Position numbers and translations under genes: made by a program. A stretch of 64,000 nucleotides of DNA, from contig QKIQ01000057.1 in the NCBI GenBank assembly GCA_003249555.1, forward strand, positions 1-64,000, read 5' to 3'. Origin of the DNA: Clostridia bacterium (GTDB lineage Bacteria > Bacillota > Clostridia > Christensenellales > SZUA-584). Positions 1 to 9,067 of this stretch are shown piece by piece; position 1 is the stretch's first letter, and each line of letters opens with the position of its first letter. The notes under the pieces were generated by a model. It saw only the letters and a program-made list of their open reading frames with translations. It ran no database searches and was not told the DNA's origin.

Positions 1-1503
1 TGGACTAATGGTTTTCACTATTTGTTCTATCAAGAATATGGAATAGGCAATGAACCAAATGTTCCCGGTATGTATTTCTATTTACATGCTGTCTATTCAT
101 ATTTGTGCCTGCTCTTTGGCTTTGCTTCACTAAGCTTTTTTGCAATAAAAAATTCGGGTATTACATCAATCAAGGCAGTTCTGATTCTTTTGGGCAGTAT
201 CATACCCACTGTGGTCAATTTTTTATACACAATAGGCGTGTCGGGCTTCAACGTGTTTTCCACTCCCATCGCGTTTACATTTACACTGGCCGTGTATCTG
301 CTTGCTATGTTTCGGTTCAATCTGCTAAAGGTTGCGCCTATTGCGCTGCAGACTGTGATTAACAGAATATCTGACAGTTTTGTCGTAGTGGATAAAAACC
401 TGAAAATCATCGATTACAACAAATCATTTGCCGATAATTTCCACTATATTTTCGGCTTGCATAAAGGCGATGATTTTAATAGAATACTAAGTAAGTGGAA
501 CTGTAAAAACGTCGGGTCTGAAGAGTTTCGCGCATTAATACAAAGTGCCGCACAAACAAGCGATGCGTTATTGCAAAATGTTGAAATTGACGCTGACGGC
601 GTGAGGCAGTATTTCACAGTAGAATTTACACCAATTATTCAACGTCACATCTGCGTTGCCATCATACTATTATTTAAGAATATTACACAGCATGTGAAGG
701 ACGTAGAAAAAATTCAGGAGAACCAAGCGATTCTGCTCGAGCGGGAACGGCTTGCATCGCTCGGTCAGCTGATAGGAGGTATTGCTCACAACTTAAAGAC
801 ACCGATTATGTCTGTGGCGGGAGGCATAGAGCAGCTTCATTGGCTTGCGGAAGAGTATGAATCTTCGGTTAATGACAGTCAGGTGACGAAGGCTGACCAT
901 TTGGAGATAGCGGCAGAAATGCAGCAGTGGCTTGGAAAAATGAAGGCGCATTTGAGTTACATGTCTGACATTATTTCCACTGTGAAAGATCAGGCCACAC
1001 AGTTTAATGTCCAGGGCAGGTCGTGGTTTACTTTGAGTGAGATGCTAAAACGCGTCAATATCTTAATGCAGCACGAACTAACCAAACATAATTGCAGATA
1101 CAGGCAGGATATCGACGTGCAACCGATGCAGAGAATCGACGGAGATATCAATAGCCTTGTACAGATATTGGATAATATTATTGTTAACGCTATACAGTCA
1201 TATGACAGTAGCGGAGGGGAGATAGTCTTGAAAGCGACAAGGGAGGAAAATTCACTCCTTTTAGCTGTCCGTGATTTTGGAAAGGGGATTGAGGCCAAAA
1301 TTAAGGACAGGTTGTTCAAGGAGATGATTACAACAAAAGGTAAGCATGGCACCGGGCTTGGGCTGTATATGTCCTACAGCACCATAAAAGGGGTGTTTAG
1401 AGGGAACATGTGGTTTGAGTCTAGCGTGGGGACGGGAACAGTATTCTATATTCAGCTGCCGTTGTCGAAAGAACAGATGATGGGAGACGATCAATATGCG
1501 TAG
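1..1503 (+). CDS. Sensor histidine kinase, 5' end outside the window
   Basis: The reading frame is open from base 1, so the N-terminus is missing; residue numbers here count from a TTG at 22. Residues 1-105 hold several hydrophobic helices that look like the end of a histidine-kinase 7TM sensor region. A PAS-like stretch follows at about 110-225. The kinase core has the H-box IAHNLKTP with phosphoacceptor H256, an N-box (DNIIVNAIQSYDS), a G1 box (RDFGKGIE) and a G2 box (GTGLGLYMSYS). It should autophosphorylate and pass phosphate to the response regulator encoded directly downstream, whose start codon overlaps its 3' end by 8 bp. The signal sensed cannot be read from the sequence. Confidence 0.9.
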   Translation, partial: WTNGFHYLFYQEYGIGNEPNVPGMYFYLHAVYSYLCLLFGFASLSFFAIKNSGITSIKAVLILLGSIIPTVVNFLYTIGVSGFNVFSTPIAFTFTLAVYLLAMFRFNLLKVAPIALQTVINRISDSFVVVDKNLKIIDYNKSFADNFHYIFGLHKGDDFNRILSKWNCKNVGSEEFRALIQSAAQTSDALLQNVEIDADGVRQYFTVEFTPIIQRHICVAIILLFKNITQHVKDVEKIQENQAILLERERLASLGQLIGGIAHNLKTPIMSVAGGIEQLHWLAEEYESSVNDSQVTKADHLEIAAEMQQWLGKMKAHLSYMSDIISTVKDQATQFNVQGRSWFTLSEMLKRVNILMQHELTKHNCRYRQDIDVQPMQRIDGDINSLVQILDNIIVNAIQSYDSSGGEIVLKATREENSLLLAVRDFGKGIEAKIKDRLFKEMITTKGKHGTGLGLYMSYSTIKGVFRGNMWFESSVGTGTVFYIQLPLSKEQMMGDDQYA

Positions 1504-3028
1504 AAGCAGGCTGATTGAGCTGTCTCAAGAATACAAAATAATGATAATTGACGATGAACAAGGCATTCTGGACAGTATTCAGGCTCTGCTCAATCGTAAT
1601 GGTTATTGGTGCATTGGTTTTACTGACCCGCTGGCCGGGCTGGAAGAGTTACGGCGCAATCATTATGATTTTCTTATACTTGATTACTATATGCAGCCGA
1701 TTCACGGCGAAGCGGTGGTTGAACAAATAAGAAAAACCAATTCAGAGCTTTATATACTTTTGCTGACCGGATACAAGGATTTGGCTCCCCCTATAAGCAC
1801 GATCAAGTCGCTTGATATTCAGGCGTATTGCGAGAAAAGTGACAGGCTTGACCAGCTACAGCTGCTGATTGAATCGGGAATTAAATCGATATCACAAATG
1901 AGGACGATACAGCAGTTCCGCGACGGACTGCAAAGTATATTGGGATCCGTCCCTAAGATTTACCAACTCCAGCCGATTGGAAGTATACTTGAAGAAATTC
2001 TTATCCAATTGCTTCCTATGGCGAACAGCTCAGACGCCTTTATTTTGGTAGACGATATACCCGGTATTGAGCGATTGGGGCAAAATACGAAGAAAAGCAT
2101 TTTTAAAGGCATTGGTAAATACAACGTTCAGATAGAAGAGTTTACAGAGCTCTTGGATCATGAGTTGATGGAAGCGATTGGGCGTGCCCGTACCGAAGTC
2201 AGAGTAATTAATCTTCCGGGCGGTGTCATCATACCACTTGGTGACGAGCCCAATACGGCAATAGGCGTGATTTACGTCAGCAGTATAGACGTGGACGAAG
2301 GAATTAAGCTGCTGCAGATTTATGCTAGACAGGCAGCGGCGTCAATCAGCAACGCATTTTTACATTGCCTTGTGAACACAAAAAATGAAGAGCTCAACAG
2401 CACATATGCGCAGTTGAAAGTCAGGTACATGGATACAATAGAGGTGCTGCGGCTTGCGGTAGACGCAAAGGACGAATATACCCGAGGTCATTCGGACAGA
2501 GTCTCATATTATTCGACAAGGATAGGTGAGAAATTGGGTCATTCACCCGAAGAATGTGAAAGGCTTCGTATAGCAGGTGTGTTCCATGATATTGGCAAAA
2601 TTGGAACAGCGGACGATATACTTTTAAAAAAACAAACGCTCAGCAAAGATGAATATGAGCAGATAAAACAGCATCCTATAAAAGGTGCAATGATATTATC
2701 TGCTGTATCCATGTTTCAGGATGTGGTGCCTATTGTAAGACACCATCACGAGCATGTTGACGGTAACGGGTATCCGGACGGCATAAAGGGCGACCAGATT
2801 GAGCTTAACGCGCGTATTATCGCTGTTGCGGATGCTTTTGATGCGATGATCAATGACAGACATTATCGTAAACACCTGTCATTGGAGAAAACGATAGAAC
2901 AGCTTGTCAGCGGATCGGGAAAACAGTTTGATGCAGATGTTGTCGCTGCGCTTTTAGATTTGCTCAAAAACGATGCCGAATTGCAAGAAAGGATAAAAGA
3001 CATAGAGGACAAGCAAAATAATAACTAA
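1496..3028 (+). CDS. Response regulator with HD-GYP c-di-GMP phosphodiesterase output
   Basis: The N-terminal REC domain (about 12-130) carries the acidic pair D19/D20, phosphoacceptor D63 and the T91/K94 switch region. A GAF-like region lies at about 155-290. A C-terminal HD-GYP domain (about 312-500) has H364-D365 in FHDIGKIG and the HHHEHVDGNGYPDG block with G425-Y426-P427, so the catalytic motif is complete. The family hydrolyses cyclic di-GMP. A GGGAG ribosome site lies about 9 nt before the ATG, inside the upstream kinase gene, so the two are translationally coupled. Phosphorylation by the upstream kinase probably controls the phosphodiesterase. A c-di-GMP receptor candidate sits about 18 kb downstream in the exopolysaccharide operon. 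Confidence 0.93.
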   Translation: MRRSRLIELSQEYKIMIIDDEQGILDSIQALLNRNGYWCIGFTDPLAGLEELRRNHYDFLILDYYMQPIHGEAVVEQIRKTNSELYILLLTGYKDLAPPISTIKSLDIQAYCEKSDRLDQLQLLIESGIKSISQMRTIQQFRDGLQSILGSVPKIYQLQPIGSILEEILIQLLPMANSSDAFILVDDIPGIERLGQNTKKSIFKGIGKYNVQIEEFTELLDHELMEAIGRARTEVRVINLPGGVIIPLGDEPNTAIGVIYVSSIDVDEGIKLLQIYARQAAASISNAFLHCLVNTKNEELNSTYAQLKVRYMDTIEVLRLAVDAKDEYTRGHSDRVSYYSTRIGEKLGHSPEECERLRIAGVFHDIGKIGTADDILLKKQTLSKDEYEQIKQHPIKGAMILSAVSMFQDVVPIVRHHHEHVDGNGYPDGIKGDQIELNARIIAVADAFDAMINDRHYRKHLSLEKTIEQLVSGSGKQFDADVVAALLDLLKNDAELQERIKDIEDKQNNN

Positions 3029-3442
3029 TATCTATTCATGTGAATTTCAAATGTTCGTTGTATATTTACTGAGTTTTTTAAATTAAAATTACCAGATAAG
3101 CTTATTTTTAAAATTCACTCAATATACTGACGTAATAAGTTCCAATTCATCTTTACAGACAGTGCTGAAAAACAAAGCGTTTTCCAATATCCATTGGGCT
3201 GAGGCTTTTTTTATTTGATGTCTTTTACGGGACTTCTATACTGTACAGGCAATGTTTTACGATTTCGTTTTTGCAATTGGCAAATTTTATATTTATAATG
3301 ACAACTGCTCTGGGCGTAATTCGTTTTACCAAAAACATTGAATTAGTTATTGACATATACCCACAAATGGCGCTAGAATGAGTTATGAGCATAAGCCAAT
3401 AATAAACTGGTTAGGCTGTAAACGAAAGGAGACGATTTGTAA
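3029..3442. other. Intergenic region between the two-component pair and the NifX/MinD operon
   Basis: AT-rich noncoding stretch of about 410 bp. I see no coding potential on either strand. A T-run after a GC-richer segment near 3200-3220 could end the upstream transcript, but no strong stem is visible. The only clear element is the promoter at 3350-3379. Confidence 0.5.
3350..3379 (+). promoter_or_regulatory. Sigma-A-type promoter of the NifX/MinD operon
   Basis: TTGACA at 3350-3355 and TAGAAT at 3374-3379 with an 18-bp spacer, about 65 bp before the first ATG of the operon. A perfect -35 and a one-mismatch -10 make it the likely start of the transcript. Confidence 0.7.
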
Positions 3443-3811
3443 ATGAAAGTTGCAGTATCTGCTAAAGGTAATACGGTGGAGAGTTTAATGGATCAACGGT
3501 TTGGAAGAGCGGCAAGCTTTATTATTGTTGATACACAAACAATGGAATATGAGGCTATCGACAACACATCAGCGGCAGCTTCGGGCGGCGCCGGCATATC
3601 GGCAGCGCAGATGGTTGCCGATAAAGACGCTGAGGCGGTGATCACCGGAAATGTGGGACCAAACGCCATGAACGTGCTTAAAGCAGCAAATATAAAAATA
3701 TATAAAGGAAACGCTGCTTCCGTAAAAGAGAATGTGGAGTTGTTTGTTAAAGGGATGCTTGAGTGTATTAATACGACTGTTCCGGCCCACTTTGGTATGG
3801 GGGGGAAGTAA
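3443..3811 (+). CDS. NifX/MTH1175-like dinitrogenase cofactor-family protein
   Basis: A 122-aa soluble protein beginning MKVAVSAKGNTVESLMDQRF, the usual opening of the NifX/NifB-C/MTH1175 fold (a small RNase-H-like alpha/beta domain). Family members bind or carry metal clusters; the best-known neighbours of such genes are the orange protein and MinD-type ATPases. The stop and the next start share one base (TAATG), so it is coupled to the ferredoxin-ATPase that follows. No nif structural genes are present, so nitrogenase cofactor assembly is not implied. A metallocluster carrier role is inferred from family and context. Confidence 0.82.
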   Translation: MKVAVSAKGNTVESLMDQRFGRAASFIIVDTQTMEYEAIDNTSAAASGGAGISAAQMVADKDAEAVITGNVGPNAMNVLKAANIKIYKGNAASVKENVELFVKGMLECINTTVPAHFGMGGK

Positions 3812-4641
3812 TGAAAATTGCCGTTCTGAGCGGAAAAGGCGGTACCGGAAAGACGACGGTGTCGGCGAGCCTTGCCGCTTCGCTTAACAACAGTCAATAT
3901 GTTGACTGTGACGTTGAAGAACCCAACGGTGCGTTGTTCTTGAATCCGCAAATCGCGGATGTGGTGCCCGTTAACGTGCTTGTTCCGAATGTCGATGAAT
4001 CCGCATGCAACGGATGCGGTGCATGCGGAAATGCCTGTCGATTCAACGCCATTGCCGTTGTGAAAGGCAAAGTGCTGATATTTCCGGAAGTCTGTCACCA
4101 TTGCGGGGCATGTGTGATCGGTTGTCCGCAAAATGCGATTTCCGAAATCGAGAGGGAAATCGGAGTGGTGGAAGCAGACAATGAACACTCATTTTTGCAA
4201 GGCAGGCTTAATATTGGCGAGCCCATTACGATACCCATCATCCATCAATTAAAGCAACTGACCAGAAATGACATTCCGGTAATTTTGGATTGTTCCCCCG
4301 GTGCTTCATGTACGGTTGTGCAGACGATTGACGGCTGCGACTATTGCATACTGGTGACGGAACCCACGCCTTTCGGTTTGCATGATCTTAAAATCGCCGT
4401 TTCTCTGGTAAGAAAAATGCAGATTCCGTTTGGCGTTGTGATAAACAAGGCCATGCCGGAGGATCAAAGCATACAGACATACTGCGGGCAGGAAAGCATC
4501 GACGTATTAATGGAGATTCCCTATATGCGCGAAATTGCCGAAAGCTACTCAAACGGCATGCTTCCTGTACAAATGAACAAAGAACTCAAAACCAGATTCG
4601 TTCAGATGTATGACAGGATAAAGGGGGGTGCGGCATCATGA
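3811..4641 (+). CDS. MinD-superfamily P-loop ATPase with inserted 2[4Fe-4S] ferredoxin domain (1)
   Basis: 276 aa. The deviant Walker A GKGGTGKTT is at residues 8-16, characteristic of the MinD/Mrp/ParA class. A ferredoxin insertion at about 62-112 contains two CxxCxxCxxxC clusters (CNGCGACGNAC and CHHCGACVIGC). The switch region DCSPGASC follows. Proteins of this type are thought to help build or move iron-sulfur or other metal clusters. It overlaps a second, homologous ATPase gene by 4 bp, so the two are probably made together and may form a heterodimer, as proposed for the paired ATPases of ORP-type loci. Confidence 0.9.
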   Translation: MKIAVLSGKGGTGKTTVSASLAASLNNSQYVDCDVEEPNGALFLNPQIADVVPVNVLVPNVDESACNGCGACGNACRFNAIAVVKGKVLIFPEVCHHCGACVIGCPQNAISEIEREIGVVEADNEHSFLQGRLNIGEPITIPIIHQLKQLTRNDIPVILDCSPGASCTVVQTIDGCDYCILVTEPTPFGLHDLKIAVSLVRKMQIPFGVVINKAMPEDQSIQTYCGQESIDVLMEIPYMREIAESYSNGMLPVQMNKELKTRFVQMYDRIKGGAAS

Positions 4642-5495
4642 AGCAAATTGTGTTTATCAGCGGAAAAGGCGGAACAGGCAAAAGCACAGTGGTTGCTTCG
4701 TTAAGTTTGCTTGTTAAAAATAAGATCATGGCGGACTGTGATGTAGATGCGCCAAATCTGCACCTGCTGCTCAGCGGAAAAAGGCAGAGTGAAGTTGATT
4801 ACTTTGGTGCAGAGGAAGCCGTGATTGATAATGCGACATGCATTTCCTGCGGAAAATGCAGAGAAGTCTGTCGATTCGATGCTATATCGGGGAATTTTGA
4901 GATTCAGCCAATGAAGTGCGAAGGCTGCGGCGCGTGTATGCTTGCCTGTCCTGTCGGCGCCATTTCGATGGCGGATGTAAAAACCGGGCAGACATACGTA
5001 GACGCCACGCAGCGAGGAACGTTTTCCCACGCGCTCCTAGATATCGGTGCGGAAGGCTCCGGCAAGCTTGTGACCGAGGTCAAGGAGAACCTTTTCGGTT
5101 TCATTAGCGGTGAGGAATGGGCGATTGTGGACGGCTCGCCCGGCATTGGGTGCTCTGTGATTGCTTCCATTACGGGTGCGGATGCGGTCGTTGTGGTATG
5201 TGAGCCCACCATGTCAGGACAAAGCGATATGGAAAGGGTGCTCGGTGTCGCAAGACACTTTGGCATACCCGCTTTTGTTTGCATCAATAAGTATACATTG
5301 AATTTGAGGATGACGGCGAGAATTGAATATTTCTGCGAGATAAACGGGTTTCCCGTCGTCGGTAAAATTTCGTTTGAGCCCGAAATTGTCAAAGCGCTGC
5401 AAAAACTTCAGACGCCAATGGAAGCTGGGATTCAAAACGTGGCGAGAGAAATAGAGCGCTTATGGAGCGTCTTAAAATCAGAGTTAAAAAAATGA
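4638..5495 (+). CDS. MinD-superfamily P-loop ATPase with inserted 2[4Fe-4S] ferredoxin domain (2)
   Basis: 285 aa and paralogous to the gene just upstream. Walker A GKGGTGKST lies at residues 9-17; the ferredoxin insertion carries CISCGKCREVC and CEGCGACMLAC; DGSPGIGCS is the switch region. The ATG lies within the upstream stop context (4-bp overlap) after a weak GGGGTG ribosome site. Same predicted role: ATP-driven handling of a metal cluster together with the NifX-like proteins on either side. Which cluster is built cannot be told from sequence. Confidence 0.9.
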   Translation: MKQIVFISGKGGTGKSTVVASLSLLVKNKIMADCDVDAPNLHLLLSGKRQSEVDYFGAEEAVIDNATCISCGKCREVCRFDAISGNFEIQPMKCEGCGACMLACPVGAISMADVKTGQTYVDATQRGTFSHALLDIGAEGSGKLVTEVKENLFGFISGEEWAIVDGSPGIGCSVIASITGADAVVVVCEPTMSGQSDMERVLGVARHFGIPAFVCINKYTLNLRMTARIEYFCEINGFPVVGKISFEPEIVKALQKLQTPMEAGIQNVAREIERLWSVLKSELKK

Positions 5496-5510
5496 GGAGG
5501 TTTTTTATAC

Positions 5511-5897
5511 ATGGTCATTGCGATTGCAACGGATGGAGAGTATGTATCACCGCATTTCGGAAGATGTCAGGCGTATACGCTGGTGGATATCGCGGACGGT
5601 CAGGCCGTAAAGAGTGAGCTGGTGGCAAATCCAGGACATGCGCCGGGAGCGATACCTGAATTCCTGAACAGAAAAGAAGCTAAAAAAATTGTTTGCGGCG
5701 GGATTGGTGCAAGAGCCACAGAGCTTTTTGGACAATACGGTATTGAGATCATCGCAGGCATAAACGATACGGTTGAAAATGTGGTTGACAGGCTTGTAAA
5801 AGGCACGATTACAGGCGGCCAAAGCCTGTGCAAGCCGGGTGATGGACGAGGGTATGGCGTCGAAAAAACTGAATGCGACCATGCCCATGAGGAATAG
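5511..5897 (+). CDS. NifX/MTH1175-like protein, second copy
   Basis: 128 aa starting MVIAIATDGEYVSPHFGRCQ, another NifX/MTH1175-fold protein; GGAGG lies 10 bp before the ATG. The His/Cys-containing C-terminal tail (ECDHAHEE) differs from the 3443 copy and could bind metal. It lies 15 bp after the second ATPase and 12 bp before a zinc-ribbon-like gene. Family membership is clear; the substrate is not. Confidence 0.82.
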   Translation: MVIAIATDGEYVSPHFGRCQAYTLVDIADGQAVKSELVANPGHAPGAIPEFLNRKEAKKIVCGGIGARATELFGQYGIEIIAGINDTVENVVDRLVKGTITGGQSLCKPGDGRGYGVEKTECDHAHEE

Positions 5898-5909
5898 GAG
5901 GTAACTGTT

Positions 5910-6134
5910 ATGCCGGGAAAAGACGGAACAGGCCCACTGGGTCAAGGCCCTGTTGGTAGCGGCGGAGCAGGAAAGGGCAGCGGCGGCAGAGGCCGCATGG
6001 GCGGCGGTATGGCTGCCGGGCCGGGCGGATATTGTGTGTGTCCCCGGTGCGGTGAACGAGTGCCGCATCAGCAGGGAATGCCGTGCAGCTCGGTGACATG
6101 TCCAAAATGCGGTGCGAAAATGGTGAGAGGTTAA
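5910..6134 (+). CDS. Small Gly-rich protein with C-terminal two-CxxC zinc-ribbon motif
   Basis: 74 aa. The first half is a Gly/Pro/Arg low-complexity run beginning MPGKDGTGPLGQGP, a signature found on small proteins beside NifX/MinD loci (DUF5320-like start). The second half has CVCPRCGERV and VTCPKCGAKM, two CxxC knuckles likely to bind one zinc or iron. A strong AGGAGG ribosome site lies 8 bp before the ATG. Its function is unknown; position suggests an accessory to the metallocluster system. Confidence 0.75.
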   Translation: MPGKDGTGPLGQGPVGSGGAGKGSGGRGRMGGGMAAGPGGYCVCPRCGERVPHQQGMPCSSVTCPKCGAKMVRG

Positions 6135-6156
6135 TTTTAATTGAGGTGGTGATTGT

Positions 6157-6543
6157 ATGGAAAAGCTGACGCCTTCGATACAGGATTACCTAAAAGCATT
6201 GCTGGAACTGTCGAAAAACGCAGAGCCGGTTCATTCAACATACGTGGCGGATGCTGTTGGTGTGTCGAGGGCAAGTGTCAGCCGGGCGATGGTTTTATTG
6301 AAGGATGAAGGGTACATCACAAAAGAAAAGTACGGCACTATATCCCTGACGGCGCTGGGCAGACAAACCGCAGGTTCTGTAAAAAAGCGCAACGAATTGA
6401 TTCGGATTTTTCTGACGGATGTGCTGGGTGTGGGCGATAAAATGGCCAAGATTGACGCCTGCCGCATGGAGCATACGATTAGCGCCGAAACGGCCAGTAA
6501 GCTGGAAAAATATTTGAGTGAAGTTTGCACAGAACAAGGATAA
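6157..6543 (+). CDS. DtxR/MntR-family metal-dependent transcriptional regulator
   Basis: 128 aa. A winged helix-turn-helix occupies residues 5-65 (VADAVGVSRASVSRAMVLLKDEGYI), followed by the DtxR/MntR dimerisation and metal-binding helix AKIDACRMEHTIS at about 95-107, where E and H match the metal ligands E102 and H103 of MntR. It is shorter than MntR (142 aa) and lacks an SH3-like domain. As the last gene of the NifX/MinD operon it probably controls it, or a linked metal-uptake system, in response to iron or manganese. The direction of control is inferred only. Confidence 0.82.
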   Translation: MEKLTPSIQDYLKALLELSKNAEPVHSTYVADAVGVSRASVSRAMVLLKDEGYITKEKYGTISLTALGRQTAGSVKKRNELIRIFLTDVLGVGDKMAKIDACRMEHTISAETASKLEKYLSEVCTEQG

Positions 6544-6674
6544 CCAAAAACTATGGATTACAAGCAAAGAGATGAAATTTAACGAATTGCGGCAAGTGAA
6601 ACATGAACAGTAAACACGCCAATATTATACTATAGAAGGAGGGAGAAGAAAGGCTGGGGTTTAGACAAGGTGTG

Positions 6675-6713
6675 GGCTTCGCGGTCTGGGGTTCTCGAAA
6701 AGCGAAGCTTTTT
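6675..6713 (+). terminator. Probable rho-independent terminator after the NifX/MinD operon
   Basis: GCTTCGC (6676-6682) pairs with GCGAAGC (6702-6708) across a 19-nt loop, followed by five T residues. The long loop lowers confidence. It lies between the regulator gene and def. Confidence 0.5.
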
Positions 6714-6786
6714 GGGGTGAATCATATCCCATGTTACCAACTCATTTTATTTGAAAACTTTAACAGCATAGACAGGAGCACGAGCA

Positions 6787-7272
6787 ATGGCGCTGCGAAA
6801 TATTATGATACATTCAGCGGACGATGATATATTGCTTAAAAAATGCAGAAGAGTGACGAAAATCAATCATGCTGTCCGTTCAGTCCTAACGGACATGTCA
6901 GAGACAATGTACTTAAGGGACGGAATCGGGCTTGCCGCCAATCAAGTCGGTGTGACGAAAAGACTGGTTGTCATCGATATAGGCGACGGACTTATCCAAC
7001 TGATAAACCCTGTTATTGTAAATAGCAGAGGTGAGCAGGTTGGACAAGAGGGGTGCTTGAGCATCCCGAATATATGGGGCATGGTAAAGCGTCCTGAAGA
7101 AGTTACCGTGAAAGCGTATAATGAAAAAGGTAAAAAGGTTGAGATTAAGGGAGAAGGACTTTTAGCCAGAGCATTATGCCATGAGATTGACCATTTGGAC
7201 GGTGTTCTTTTTATTCATAAAGCGGAACCGGGAACGATGAAAAGAATTAGCAAGAAAGGGAGCGACTCATGA
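6787..7272 (+). CDS. def: Peptide deformylase
   Basis: 161 aa. All three signature motifs are present: GIGLAANQVG (46-55), EGCLS with metal ligand C90, and HEIDHLDG with H132, E133 and H136. It removes the formyl group from nascent N-terminal methionine on the ribosome. AGGAGC lies about 10 bp before the ATG. The 4-bp overlap with the radical SAM gene downstream indicates one transcript. It is not next to fmt or rpsU as in many genomes, so it may be a secondary copy; the rest of the genome would decide. Confidence 0.94.
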   Translation: MALRNIMIHSADDDILLKKCRRVTKINHAVRSVLTDMSETMYLRDGIGLAANQVGVTKRLVVIDIGDGLIQLINPVIVNSRGEQVGQEGCLSIPNIWGMVKRPEEVTVKAYNEKGKKVEIKGEGLLARALCHEIDHLDGVLFIHKAEPGTMKRISKKGSDS

Positions 7273-8195
7273 TTGTATTTGGGCCAGTGCCGTCACGGCG
7301 TTTGGGGCAAAGTCTTGGCATCAACAATATTCCGCCCAAAACATGCTCGTATTCGTGTGTGTATTGTCAGATAGGCCGGACAAACCATATGAAAGCAAAG
7401 AGGTGCGAATTCTATAAACCCGAGGACATATATGCTCAAACGGCACAAAGAGTGAATGAGCTGGGCAAGGGGCGCGTTGATTATTTGTCATTCGTTCCTG
7501 ATGGAGAACCCACACTGGATATAAACCTAGGGCGGCATATTAATCTCTTAAAACCGCTTGGAATAAAAATCGCAGTTATTACAAATGCGTCACTGTTATG
7601 GATGGATGATGCCAAAGAGGACTTGCTCAAATCCGACTGGGTATCCGTCAAAATCGATGCGGTGAATCATGATGTATGGAAGAAAATAGACAGGCCGCAA
7701 GGTTCTTTGGCATTAAACAAGGTATTGCAGGGCGCAACGGATTTTGCACAGCGGTTTGAGGGAGAGCTTGTAACAGAAACAATGCTGGTTAATGGGGTCA
7801 ACGACGATGAGACGCATCTTGCACAAATCGCAAATCGCATAAAACACATAAATCCTGCAAAAGCATATATTCTTGTTCCAACAAGACCGCCTGCAGAAAC
7901 AGGTGTGTTCAAGCCTTCGGCAAAAGCGCTGGCACACGCGTACGAAATATTTTGTGAAAAGGGTATAAAGACGGAATGCGTTTTGGGTGAAGAAGAAGAC
8001 AGCTTTTATTTCAGCGATGATATTGTGAGAGATTTATTAAGCATTTCATCAGTGCATCCGGTGAGAGAGGATGTTATTCTTAAGTTGTTAGAAGAAAGAA
8101 ACATAGACCGGTCAGTTATCAAACAAATGGCAGATAAAAAACTGATCGATTCTTATATATACGAGGGCAAAAGGTTTTACAAAAGGAATATTTAG
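7269..8195 (+). CDS. Radical SAM protein (COG0731-type)
   Basis: 308 aa. Residues 1-12 (MIVFGPVPSRRL) and the CxxxCxxC cluster C26/C30/C33 (CSYSCVYC) match the radical SAM family related to wyosine-tRNA synthetase-like proteins (COG0731). The glycine-rich SAM site is VPDGEPTLD. The C-terminal 60 residues look like a winged helix (LKLLEERNIDRSVIKQMAD). The bacterial members have no established substrate. It is co-transcribed with def (4-bp overlap) and lies 14 bp upstream of the DUF89 gene. Confidence 0.85.
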   Translation: MIVFGPVPSRRLGQSLGINNIPPKTCSYSCVYCQIGRTNHMKAKRCEFYKPEDIYAQTAQRVNELGKGRVDYLSFVPDGEPTLDINLGRHINLLKPLGIKIAVITNASLLWMDDAKEDLLKSDWVSVKIDAVNHDVWKKIDRPQGSLALNKVLQGATDFAQRFEGELVTETMLVNGVNDDETHLAQIANRIKHINPAKAYILVPTRPPAETGVFKPSAKALAHAYEIFCEKGIKTECVLGEEEDSFYFSDDIVRDLLSISSVHPVREDVILKLLEERNIDRSVIKQMADKKLIDSYIYEGKRFYKRNI

Positions 8196-8209
8196 AGATT
8201 GGGGTCAGC

Positions 8210-9067
8210 ATGAAAGTATATCTTGACTGCCTGCCATGTATGCTGCGGCAGGTACTTGAAGCATCACGTATGTCAACGGATAATGAGAAGTTACAAAGCG
8301 ATATCATGGATGCAGCCATAAGCGTGCTAAATCAATACAGATCGTTCAGCAACTCGCCTGAGATAGGCAGAGATATGCACAGAATCGTAAAAGAGATAAC
8401 CGGGGTTATAGATCCATATAGCTACGTGAAACAAAGGGACATAAAAACGGCACTTAGCCTATACTCTAAGATGAAGCAGATCGTTGCAAAAAAGCAAAAT
8501 CGTTTATATTGGGCGTTAAAAGCGGCTGCGGTAGGGAATGTTTTAGATTCTGCGATCAATTTGGGCTGCGGGATTGAGAAGAATATTGAGATGGAGGTTG
8601 AAAAGCCGTTTGCCGTCTGTGACATCGAGCGTCTTGAGTCTCAGTTGGAAACGGCAAAACGCATTCTAGTGATCGGTGACAACTCAGGAGAAACTGTGTT
8701 TGATTGCTTGCTGCTCGAACAACTCTCTAATTTTGATTTGACTTATGCGGTGAGAAGCGCTCCCATCATCAATGATGCCACAGAAGAGGAAGCGAAAGCT
8801 TCGGGTATAGACGGTTATGCCCGGATCATCTCAACGGGTTGCGATGTGCCGGGTGTGCTGCTAAATGAGTGCAGCCAGACGTTTCTGGATATTTTCTACG
8901 GAGCAGATATTGTCATCTGTAAAGGACAGGGTAATTACGAAACTTTATTGGAATGTAACAGAGATATCTATTTCTTACTCAAAGCCAAATGCCCGGTGCT
9001 TTCGGGGCTGCTCGGCGTCAGTTTAAATGAATATGTTTTTAAATACAATGTCTGTAAGTGTCAATGA
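8210..9067 (+). CDS. DUF89/ARMT1-like metal-dependent phosphatase
   Basis: 285 aa. It begins MKVYLDCLPCMLRQ, the DUF89 subfamily-I signature with a CxxC pair, and has the conserved core ILVIGDNSGETVFD and a late KGQGNYETL motif. DUF89 proteins are metal-dependent damage-control phosphatases acting on phosphorylated metabolites; the bacterial substrate is not fixed. It follows the radical SAM gene by 14 bp with a GGGGTC-type ribosome site, so it is probably the last gene of the def transcript. Confidence 0.88.
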   Translation: MKVYLDCLPCMLRQVLEASRMSTDNEKLQSDIMDAAISVLNQYRSFSNSPEIGRDMHRIVKEITGVIDPYSYVKQRDIKTALSLYSKMKQIVAKKQNRLYWALKAAAVGNVLDSAINLGCGIEKNIEMEVEKPFAVCDIERLESQLETAKRILVIGDNSGETVFDCLLLEQLSNFDLTYAVRSAPIINDATEEEAKASGIDGYARIISTGCDVPGVLLNECSQTFLDIFYGADIVICKGQGNYETLLECNRDIYFLLKAKCPVLSGLLGVSLNEYVFKYNVCKCQ

